The position numbers were made by a program, and so were the translations under genes. A DNA stretch of 64,000 bases, taken from positions 124,001 through 188,000 of the forward strand of contig JAFQJE010000007.1 in assembly GCA_017415145.1 (NCBI GenBank). Reading direction: 5' to 3'. This stretch comes from Clostridia bacterium. GTDB taxonomy: Bacteria > Bacillota > Clostridia > UBA1381 > UBA9506. Positions within the stretch are counted from its first letter, which is position 1; each line of letters starts with the position of its first letter. The notes under the pieces were generated by a model that was given only the letters and a program-made list of their open reading frames with translations, was not told the origin of the DNA and did no database searches. Below, in pieces: positions 1 to 6,366 of the stretch.

Positions 1-1
1 C

Positions 2-352
2 ACCAGCGGAAGACTTTCTTCCACATACGGCAGACGTTGGGGAAGAACCCACGCAGGCATTGATTTGGCAGCTGCAACAGGTACACCGATTTTTGCTGCT
101 GACAACGGCATTGTGGTTGAGTCTGAATACCAAAGCAACGGCTATGGTAACATTATAAAAATTGACCATCAGAACGGCTTTGTAACCTATTACGCACACT
201 GCTCTGCTTTGTATGTGAAAGCAGGAGATGTTGTTGCAAAAGGCGACAAAATCGCCGCAATCGGTAACACAGGCCGCTCAACAGGACCTCACCTCCATTT
301 TGAAATAAGAAAAGACGGTAATCACCAGAACCCGTTCAACTTTATAAAGTAA
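2..352 (+). CDS. M23 (LytM-type) metallopeptidase, 5'-truncated
   Basis: The window opens inside this gene; 116 codons and the stop are visible. The visible part is a lysostaphin/LytM zinc endopeptidase domain. HAGID (visible residues 17-21) supplies the first His and Asp zinc ligands, YAH the catalytic His, and GPHLHFE the HxH motif near the end. Such domains cut peptidoglycan cross-bridges outside the membrane. The protein stops soon after the HxH motif, as usual when the peptidase domain is C-terminal. The N-terminal part (signal, coiled coil or LysM) lies upstream, so substrate and partners cannot be judged. It resembles the C-terminal domain of the M23 protein at 19280-20422 but is a separate gene. 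Confidence 0.9.
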   Translation, partial: TSGRLSSTYGRRWGRTHAGIDLAAATGTPIFAADNGIVVESEYQSNGYGNIIKIDHQNGFVTYYAHCSALYVKAGDVVAKGDKIAAIGNTGRSTGPHLHFEIRKDGNHQNPFNFIK

Positions 353-369
353 TTTTGAAATACTGTTGC

Positions 370-553
370 ATTTAACGCAGACCGTCAAAAACAAGACAGT
401 TCAAAAAAACGAAAGAACTCAGCATCGCCGAGTTCTTTTGTTTTTACGTTTTTGACTATGAACAAACCTCACCTCTCAGCGTACCTATGTACGCTTTCGG
501 GTAACCCTCAGGCAATGCCTGCGGTTCAGTTTGTCCATTCTGCATCTAAATCC
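370..553 (+). repeat. Dispersed intergenic element, copy R1
   Basis: It starts 18 bp after the M23 stop. Order: 5' box ATTTAACGCAGACCGTCAAA (370 on), a hairpin with arms AAGAACTC/GAGTTCTT (413-437), then a core from about 465 with GCGTAC-CTAT-GTACGC, TTCGGGT and a closing GAACAAAC/GTTTGT pairing, ending in TTCTGCATCTAAATC. The same order recurs at 28073, 56070 and, reversed, at 54658 and 10625. No ORF is apparent. An intrinsic terminator follows 13 bp later. Confidence 0.75.
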
Positions 554-565
554 AATCAGTCTCCT

Positions 566-602
566 AAAAGAGGGTTGTCGCTAAAGCGACAACCCTCTTT
601 TA
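566..602. terminator. Bidirectional intrinsic terminator
   Basis: A long perfect inverted repeat, AAAAGAGGGTTGTCGC/GCGACAACCCTCTTTT with a TAAA-type loop, has A and T tails on both sides. It would end the leftward spoIIE-spoVM transcript (the spoVM stop codon lies at its edge) and the rightward M23/R1 transcript. Confidence 0.8.
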
Positions 603-680
603 GTCTTCTTTTTTAATTTTAAATATACTCCGCAACAATCCCGTCAACGCCTTAGGGCATTTCAAAACAACAATCTTCAT
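600..680 (-). CDS. spoVM: Stage V sporulation protein M (SpoVM), 26 aa
   Basis: Translation gives a 26-residue peptide starting MKIVVLKCPKALTGLLRSI and ending FKIKKED, with ATG at 680 and a good GGGAGGT ribosome site. Length and pattern (MK-hydrophobic-K-P-K near the start, then an amphipathic GLLRSIF stretch and a charged tail) match the SpoVM family, which is 26 residues in Bacillus subtilis. SpoVM inserts shallowly into the curved forespore outer membrane, recruits the coat ATPase SpoIVA and modulates FtsH. It follows a membrane micropeptide and spoIIE on the same strand. It is easily missed because of its size. A Cys at position 8 is in place of the usual hydrophobic or polar residue. The call rests on pattern recognition and sporulation context. 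Confidence 0.85.
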   Translation of the reverse strand: MKIVVLKCPKALTGLLRSIFKIKKED

Positions 681-702
681 AAGATTACCTCCCGATTATG
701 TA

Positions 703-849
703 CTAACAGCACAATATACAACACGCAACGAAGATGAGTATGGCAGCAAGCATCACCACAAGCCACATGGCAGGAAGTATCAACCCCGCAAAAAGTCCAA
801 AAGCAAAAATACCTGCCCCCACTGCCAACAATCTGCAAGTCATATGCAT
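703..849 (-). CDS. 48-aa hydrophobic membrane micropeptide
   Basis: The ATG at 849 follows a strong GGAGGTGAG site. The 48-residue product starts MHMTCRLLAVGAGIFAFGLF, contains a Pro-Ala-Met-Trp turn near residue 26, then a second hydrophobic stretch, and ends VACCILCC. The two segments could form a helical hairpin in the membrane. It lies 54 bp after spoIIE and 22 bp before spoVM, so it is probably cotranscribed and linked to sporulation. I do not recognise the family. A longer overlapping frame on the same strand (677-928) lacks this ribosome site and hydrophobic pattern. Five cysteines, four near the C-terminus, are unusual for so short a peptide. Palmitoylation, metal binding or disulfides are possible but unsupported. 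Confidence 0.6.
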   Translation of the reverse strand: MHMTCRLLAVGAGIFAFGLFAGLILPAMWLVVMLAAILIFVACCILCC

Positions 850-903
850 TTTGCTCACCTCCATCGCTTCTATACTGCATTATATGCAGCATATAAAAAT
901 GTG

Positions 904-3225
904 TTAGTGAGTTTTTGCGATTTTGCAAACACAGACAGTCATATCATCTGTAGCTATCCCGCCTGAACGTATAAGTGCTCTGTTCAAAATCTGTTCTGCC
1001 TGTTCCTTCGGTGATTCTTCTGAATTTATCAATGGAAATATTTCATTTCTTTCCCCTTTATCGAGTACATCTGTAACACCATCTGATGCCATTACTAAAA
1101 TATCATTGTCCTGAGCATATTTTATATGAAAATCTGCTTCTACCACAGGAATAAGTCCCGCAGGCAAAGAGGTTGACGTAACGGAAATATCTTCTTTTCC
1201 TTTTTTCATATATGACGACGCAGCACCCGTCTTTACAAACTCAATCATCCCCGAATACAGATTTATAACACACAAATCTACTGTAGCAAAGGTTTCCCTG
1301 TCTGCATTTGCCATTAAAATACTGTTAATAAGACGTACGCAAGTCTCACCCTTAATTCCTGATGACAAAAGTTTTTTGGTAAGACTTATAACTACACTGC
1401 TCTGAAAATTTGCATATTCTCCGCTACCCATTCCATCTGACAGAATTATAGCATGACGCCCCGGTGCAAAGGAAAATTCTGCACAACAATCACCACATAT
1501 CTGAGAGTGTTTTCTGGCTTTAGTGCAAATATCTAAAGACACATAAAACTCAGGCCTTTGGTAAAAGACCAGAACGTTATTCCCAAGCTTTTCTGAAACC
1601 ATTTCCACCTCAAAAACCTCAGATAGTGCCTCGCACATTTTTTCTGTACATTCCCCCGTTCTGTATACAGGCTGATGAAGTTCTACCAAAAAGCCTTCGT
1701 CTGATATTATTCTAAGTTCTGTGCACGATACACCTATTCTGTCAAGGGCAGTTAAAATTTTTCTTTCCAGCTCAGGCGCATACAGAAGCTTTTTTTCTAA
1801 ATTCTGCTTCAGGTTTTCAAGTATCATAGATATATTTTTAAACTGTTCTGCTACCAGTTTCTTACTTTCCCTGACCTTGCCTGACCACATTTTTGTAACC
1901 TTTAGTGATTCGAAATTTTTGGAAAGTTCAGACACAAAGCTTTCACATCTTATACACATCTGAGAAAATTCCTTAGGTACATCCTTTTGGCCCAATATGT
2001 TTTTTGATTCCATAGTTTTTGTCATATTTTCAAGAAGTGACACAGTCTTTGCCTTTTCTTTGTGCCAGCAAAACCGACACAGGGAACAATCTGCACATAC
2101 ATTGTGAGCAGTTGCGTCAAATACTGCATTGTAGCTGTTTGTATAATTGTCACAACAGGAGTTTATAACATCCTGAAATATATCAGAAACAGAGTTCACC
2201 GTTTCCATTGTGCCTTCAAGCTCTTCGCTGACCACACGCTTCATACGGAAATTTGCCCTTTGTGATTTGTCGGTGACCGTTGCGGCGGTGCCAAAAGACA
2301 GGAGTATTTTATCAGGTACAAAAAAGAGGACCAGGCACGCTACCGCAACGTAAGACACCGTGAGTAAGCCATTTGATTCGGGGAACAGGAGCCATGTAAC
2401 AACAAAGGAGCACGCAGCAAACATCCCCGACACTGCCAATCTGCCAAAGCGTGCTACCATCCCCGCAAAAAGTGCTGATAAAGTATAGGCACAGACAATC
2501 TGTGCAGGGTATGCAGTTGCAAGTCCGATTGCTAAAGACAACACTGCACCCGCAGCAACAGATACAGAAAATCCACAGGTAAGCGCTAAAAAAAGTATAA
2601 TAGTAACTGCTAGGATATGCGCCAGAGGCAGCAGACTCTCTACCAATGAAATGCTCAGTATTGCACAAGCACAAAGGAGTGTAAATCCTACCAGTTCTTT
2701 TGGTTCATACACACTTCGATAACCAATAGTACACAGGTTGTCCGCCGCTTCCCAGAAAACAAAAAAAGAAAGATAGCATAATCCGCTCTCTGCCAAAAGC
2801 ATTAAAAAATCATAAAGAAACAAACCTTCTGTAATAACATACACAGCACCATTGACAAAAAGCGACGCCGTTGTGATAACCGCTAAAATATTCTTTTTGT
2901 TCTTCAATTCTTCTCTGAAAATAATTGTAAGTGTCAGTATGATGAGAGTCGTTCCTATGTATTTAAAGTAAAAGACAGGGTTGCCTGTAAGTAAAACCCC
3001 CAAAACGCTAAAAACCACATATGAGGGACGAAATCTCTTTGCAAAAAGCACGCAGAACATAGACGCCCCAAAGGGTGACACAAGATATTCCATAAAGCAT
3101 ATACGGGACACGAGCAACAAAAATATATTTTCTGTCAGCTCCCTCTTTGTTATTTTAGTAAACATCTCCTTAAGACCTGTGCCAAACTCCTGAGGGTTGT
3201 GCCTCGGCTGTAACTGATTTTTCAT
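904..3225 (-). CDS. spoIIE: Stage II sporulation protein E (SpoIIE), PP2C-type phosphatase
   Basis: SpoIIE sits at the asymmetric septum and dephosphorylates the anti-anti-sigma factor SpoIIAA, releasing sigma-F in the forespore. The 773-residue product has the full plan: about ten hydrophobic segments in the first ~320 residues, a regulatory linker with a Cys cluster (CADCSLCRFCW, ~385-395), and a C-terminal PP2C domain with LSDGMGSG, ASDGVTD and TDDMTV metal-site motifs. I chose the ATG at 3225 because GGAGGT lies just upstream; an in-frame ATG 33 bp earlier has no site. The gene is preceded by a Spo0A-box-like sequence and a TATAAT, and followed by the membrane micropeptide and spoVM. Length is close to that of known SpoIIE proteins (about 800). 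Confidence 0.95.
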   Translation of the reverse strand: MKNQLQPRHNPQEFGTGLKEMFTKITKRELTENIFLLLVSRICFMEYLVSPFGASMFCVLFAKRFRPSYVVFSVLGVLLTGNPVFYFKYIGTTLIILTLTIIFREELKNKKNILAVITTASLFVNGAVYVITEGLFLYDFLMLLAESGLCYLSFFVFWEAADNLCTIGYRSVYEPKELVGFTLLCACAILSISLVESLLPLAHILAVTIILFLALTCGFSVSVAAGAVLSLAIGLATAYPAQIVCAYTLSALFAGMVARFGRLAVSGMFAACSFVVTWLLFPESNGLLTVSYVAVACLVLFFVPDKILLSFGTAATVTDKSQRANFRMKRVVSEELEGTMETVNSVSDIFQDVINSCCDNYTNSYNAVFDATAHNVCADCSLCRFCWHKEKAKTVSLLENMTKTMESKNILGQKDVPKEFSQMCIRCESFVSELSKNFESLKVTKMWSGKVRESKKLVAEQFKNISMILENLKQNLEKKLLYAPELERKILTALDRIGVSCTELRIISDEGFLVELHQPVYRTGECTEKMCEALSEVFEVEMVSEKLGNNVLVFYQRPEFYVSLDICTKARKHSQICGDCCAEFSFAPGRHAIILSDGMGSGEYANFQSSVVISLTKKLLSSGIKGETCVRLINSILMANADRETFATVDLCVINLYSGMIEFVKTGAASSYMKKGKEDISVTSTSLPAGLIPVVEADFHIKYAQDNDILVMASDGVTDVLDKGERNEIFPLINSEESPKEQAEQILNRALIRSGGIATDDMTVCVCKIAKTH

Positions 3226-3256
3226 CTTTTGTACCTCCAAATCTTTGATTATTTCC

Positions 3257-3323
3257 ATTATATACCAATTTATGTAAGAAAAATGTAAAAAATTGGAAGT
3301 GCTCTCCCGTATTTTTTCGACAA
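3257..3323 (-). promoter_or_regulatory. spoIIE promoter with Spo0A-box-like site
   Basis: On the minus strand TTGTCGAA (3323-3316) matches the Spo0A box consensus. About 54 bp downstream is a perfect TATAAT (3262-3257), with no good -35 hexamer at 17 bp. A weak -35 plus an upstream Spo0A site is what is known for spoIIE in Bacillus, where Spo0A~P activates a sigma-A promoter. Only one clear box is visible. The box begins inside the T-run of the neighbouring terminator. Confidence 0.6.
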
Positions 3324-3353
3324 AAAAAGAGTTTTAGAAACTAAAACTCTTTT
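3322..3353 (-). terminator. Intrinsic terminator after the tyrosine phosphatase gene
   Basis: The arms AAAGAGTTTTAG/CTAAAACTCTTT form a 12-bp stem with an AAA loop. Read leftward it is followed by a T-run that runs into the Spo0A-like box. It would stop the kinase-phosphatase transcript before spoIIE. Confidence 0.75.
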
Positions 3354-3429
3354 AATTCTTGGTTTATTTTGTTGTAAAATGTAAAATTCTCTTTAAAATA
3401 TGCACATTTTGCGATTATTGGTTGGCATA

Positions 3430-4146
3430 TTATTTTACCCTGTGAGATTCGATAAGATGTTGGGACTTATGGTACAGATAATCTATAAACTCGTCTCCAA
3501 ATTTTCTATTAAACGCTCTAATTGCTTTTGAGATATCAGGCGAACGTCCTGACATATTATGGCAATCAGAACCAATAGCCGAAATTAAGCCTTCTGCTGC
3601 AAGAGCACGTATTATGCCTCTCCCACGAAAACTCATAAACGAACCTGCATTTACCTGAAATTTAACACCAAATGATACAAGTGTTGAAAGCTTAGCTATA
3701 TCCTTGGGACTCTTCAGATACCTTTCAATATGTGCCATAACAGGGGTTACATTATGCTTTGACACGAGGTTGTAGATTTCGTTATTGTACCACGAATTCC
3801 ACGAAGTATATGGAAGTTCTAAAAGCAAAAGGTCCGTACCTTCTACGCATAAAGCAGATACACCATCACGCTCTGCCAATGAACCATCCAACGAAACCTC
3901 TGCACCCAATAAAATCTCAGGACATGGAAACCATTCCTTTTTTATCGCACGCTTAACGCTGTCTGCTCTTTTCTTGCGTTTTTTTATAAATTCATGAAAA
4001 TCCGCCCCAGAAGAAACATGTGGCGTAAACACTACTGTTTCCGCACCACAATTCTCAGCACAGGAAAGCATAGCCAAGGACATCTCTATATCACTTGCTC
4101 CATCATCCAGCTCAGGGAGAATATGTGTGTGAAAATCTATATACAT
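3430..4146 (-). CDS. Tyrosine-protein phosphatase, PHP family (CpsB/YwqE type)
   Basis: The 238-residue protein has the PHP metal-site signatures of manganese-dependent tyrosine phosphatases: DFHTHILPELDDG at residues 4-16, GAEVSLDG, VMAHIERY and IGSDCHN near the C-terminus. These enzymes dephosphorylate bacterial tyrosine kinases and their targets. The ATG at 4146 is preceded by GGAGGGGTG; an ATG five codons upstream overlaps that site and was rejected. The gene lies 33 bp after the tyrosine kinase gene, so the two form a kinase/phosphatase pair. No polysaccharide polymerase, flippase or Wzz-like chain-length protein is adjacent, unlike most cps loci. Confidence 0.9.
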   Translation of the reverse strand: MYIDFHTHILPELDDGASDIEMSLAMLSCAENCGAETVVFTPHVSSGADFHEFIKKRKKRADSVKRAIKKEWFPCPEILLGAEVSLDGSLAERDGVSALCVEGTDLLLLELPYTSWNSWYNNEIYNLVSKHNVTPVMAHIERYLKSPKDIAKLSTLVSFGVKFQVNAGSFMSFRGRGIIRALAAEGLISAIGSDCHNMSGRSPDISKAIRAFNRKFGDEFIDYLYHKSQHLIESHRVK

Positions 4147-4179
4147 AACACACCCCTCCAATTATTATCTTTCCAACAA

Positions 4180-4902
4180 TTATCTGTAACCGTAATATCC
4201 TGAATACGTTTCATAGTTTTTTATCTTTCTATTCCGGGCATCAATTGTTATAAACCCTAAAATCTTTGCTTGTGCAAACTCAAGTGCCAAAATCGCCTTT
4301 TGCACTTCTTTAGTGATTGATATACCACAGCGGCAAACAAATATCACATTTTTAGCATTCGCTACAATAGACAGAGCATCTGCAACTGCATTAACAGGAG
4401 GAGTGTCTATTATTATATAATCATACTTCTCCTTGACAGCATCTAAGAATTCCGCAAACTTTTTAGAAGACAGAAGCTCTGCGGGATTGGGCGGGAGATT
4501 TCCCGCTGTAATATAATCAAAATCAAATTCTTTCATTTTGTTGATAATTGACTCAACAGTTGCAAAGCCACCTAAATGGTTTGCAAGACCCTGTCCGTTC
4601 TTCACCTCCAGATACGTGTGTATTCTGGGGCGTCTAAGATCTGCATCCACTAACAATACCTTTGTCCTCACCTGTGCCAAGGCGGCTGCTACATTTATGC
4701 AGGTTGTGGTCTTTCCCTCTGCCGAAAAAGCGGACGTAACCATCATTGTTTTACAGCCTTGGATTTCAGCTAACGTGTACATAAGATTAGTTCGCGCCGC
4801 TTTTAATGCTTCAGAAAGCGAAGAGCTAGGTTTTTTTGTAATTAAATCTACATCTGATATTGCATGGGGATCAATCTTTTTCTTCTTAAAAGAAAAACTC
4901 AT
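4180..4902 (-). CDS. Bacterial tyrosine kinase (BY-kinase), CpsD/CapB type
   Basis: The 240-residue protein has the BY-kinase set: Walker A SAFSAEGKTT (57-66), Walker A' VLLVDADLRRP (82-92), Walker B YIIIDTPP (~160), and a C-terminal tyrosine cluster YETYSGYYGYR with five tyrosines for autophosphorylation. A conserved SEALKAARTNL segment precedes Walker A. In Firmicutes this cytosolic kinase is activated by a separate membrane adaptor (CapA/CpsC type). None is encoded here, so the adaptor must lie elsewhere or be absent. The start has an AAGGAG site. Cotranscribed with the downstream phosphatase. ParA/MinD-type ATPases share the fold, but the Tyr tail argues for BY-kinase. Confidence 0.9.
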   Translation of the reverse strand: MSFSFKKKKIDPHAISDVDLITKKPSSSLSEALKAARTNLMYTLAEIQGCKTMMVTSAFSAEGKTTTCINVAAALAQVRTKVLLVDADLRRPRIHTYLEVKNGQGLANHLGGFATVESIINKMKEFDFDYITAGNLPPNPAELLSSKKFAEFLDAVKEKYDYIIIDTPPVNAVADALSIVANAKNVIFVCRCGISITKEVQKAILALEFAQAKILGFITIDARNRKIKNYETYSGYYGYR

Positions 4903-5013
4903 TTTTTTACTCCTTATATTTCTTATCGGGGCAGATAAAGACCCAAATTATATAATCACTATGATATTCTACCACAATAAAAACTTTTTTTCAACATTTT
5001 TTATAAAAAGTAC

Positions 5014-5057
5014 TTGACATAATAAAAATTATACTGTACTATTTTAAATAGTACAGT
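5014..5057 (+). promoter_or_regulatory. Promoter with perfect palindromic operator for the GntR/ABC operon
   Basis: TTGACA (5014-5019) and TACTAT (5037-5042) are 17 bp apart. A perfect 12-1-12 palindrome with arms ACTGTACTATTT/AAATAGTACAGT (5033-5057) covers the -10 element. YtrA-type GntR repressors bind GTACTA...TAGTAC palindromes in their own promoters, so autorepression is the likely mode. Confidence 0.8.
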
Positions 5058-5089
5058 TAATACAGTTTTGAACAGGGAGGAGGAGTAAT

Positions 5090-5461
5090 ATGTTTCAACT
5101 TGACCACAAAGACCCAAGACCCCTATATGAGCAGATAAAAGGCAAAGTTAAAGAGCTTATTATCTCAGGAGTTTTAAAAGAAAACGACAAGGTCCCGTCT
5201 GTCAGGGAGTTAGCGAGCACACTTACTATTAACCCCAACACAATTCAGAAGGCATACCGTGACTTAGAGACGGAAGGGTATATTTATTCTTTAAGGGCAA
5301 AGGGAAGCTTTGTAGCCCCAAAGCGCGAGGTAGTAAAAAGAAGTGACATAGACGAAATCTTAACAGAGTTGTCTGCTTTGGTGTCAAAAATCAGATTTTT
5401 AGGCATAGCTTATGAAGAAGCAAATGAAATTCTCATAAAAGAATATAAAGGAAAGGAATGA
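5090..5461 (+). CDS. GntR-family transcriptional regulator, YtrA subfamily
   Basis: The 123-residue protein has a GntR winged-helix domain (DPRPLYEQIKGKVKELIISG, then KVPSVRELASTLTINPNTIQKAYRDLETEGYI) and only a short C-terminal helical dimerisation segment, the mark of the YtrA subfamily. These proteins usually repress an ABC transporter operon until wall-active or other envelope stress relieves it. The start has a GGGAGGAGG site. The stop overlaps the ABC ATPase start by 4 bp (ATGA), so translation is coupled. The palindrome at 5033-5057 is its likely operator. The inducer cannot be read from the sequence. Confidence 0.9.
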   Translation: MFQLDHKDPRPLYEQIKGKVKELIISGVLKENDKVPSVRELASTLTINPNTIQKAYRDLETEGYIYSLRAKGSFVAPKREVVKRSDIDEILTELSALVSKIRFLGIAYEEANEILIKEYKGKE

Positions 5462-6366
5462 GATACGTGATAAAAGTAAAAAACGTTTTTAAAACATTCG
5501 GAGATTTTACCGCCTTGGACGACTTAACTATAAATGTTGATAAAGGCTCTGTATATGGGTTAATTGGCCCAAATGGCGCCGGAAAAACTACAATACTTAA
5601 AATCTTGGCAGGCGTTTACAAAAGCAATGCAGGCAAGGTTACAATAGATGGGCAAGATGTTTTTGAAAATATGCAAATCAAAGAGCGTCTCACATTTATA
5701 AGCGATGATTTGTTCTTTTATTCTACATATACTGTCAAGGATACTGCAAAATATTATGCAGGTCTTTACAAAAACTGGAGTTGGGAGCGTTTTGAGTCTT
5801 TAAAAGAGATTTTCAAAATTGATGTAAACCGTAAGGTGAGGAGATTATCAAAAGGTATGCAAAAGCAGGTGGCTTTCTGGCTTTCCATCTCTGCCCAACC
5901 TGATATTATGCTTTTAGACGAGCCAGTTGACGGACTTGACCCTGTAATGAGAAGAAACGTGTGGAGACTGATGCTCCAGGATGTAGCAGAGCGTGGCACT
6001 ACCGTTTTAGTGTCGAGCCACAACCTTCGTGAGCTTGAGGATATATGCGACCATGTAGGTATTATGCACAACGGACGAATTGTTTTAGAAAAAGCACTAG
6101 ACGACGTAAAGGGCAACACCCATAAGCTTCAGGTGGCGTTCGAGGGTGATGTTTCTGTCGACTTGATTTCACAAATCAGGCCCATTCACCGCGAAACCTA
6201 CGGCAGTGTTAACATATTTATTGTCAAAGGCGACAGCGACGAAATTGTAAAAACAGTCAAAGATTATTCTCCTCTTATTTGCGACATTCTGCCCCTTACA
6301 TTAGAAGAAGTTTTCATTTATGAGTTGGGAGGTTTAGGTTATGAGTTTGAAAACATCATTCTTTAA
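5458..6366 (+). CDS. ABC transporter ATP-binding protein
   Basis: The 302-residue ATPase carries Walker A GPNGAGKTT (37-45), a signature written LSKGMQKQ in place of LSGGQ, Walker B IMLLDEPVDGLDP and the switch His in VSSHNLRELE. The fold and neighbours match YtrB/EcsA-like drug or bacitracin-type exporters. A C-terminal extension of about 80 residues follows the nucleotide-binding domain. It overlaps the regulator gene by 4 bp and the permease gene by 26 bp. A GTG three codons in is an alternative start. It works at the inner face of the membrane with the permease encoded next. Confidence 0.9.
   Translation: MRYVIKVKNVFKTFGDFTALDDLTINVDKGSVYGLIGPNGAGKTTILKILAGVYKSNAGKVTIDGQDVFENMQIKERLTFISDDLFFYSTYTVKDTAKYYAGLYKNWSWERFESLKEIFKIDVNRKVRRLSKGMQKQVAFWLSISAQPDIMLLDEPVDGLDPVMRRNVWRLMLQDVAERGTTVLVSSHNLRELEDICDHVGIMHNGRIVLEKALDDVKGNTHKLQVAFEGDVSVDLISQIRPIHRETYGSVNIFIVKGDSDEIVKTVKDYSPLICDILPLTLEEVFIYELGGLGYEFENIIL

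Noticed and set aside
566-602. Hairpin as part of element R1
   Set aside because: The terminator stems following the different elements do not share sequence, so it was annotated as a separate terminator.
677-928. 83-aa minus-strand frame overlapping the spoIIE end and the micropeptide
   Set aside because: It has no ribosome site, an unnatural Cys/His-rich composition, and overlaps the better-supported 48-aa ORF and the spoIIE 3' end in another phase.
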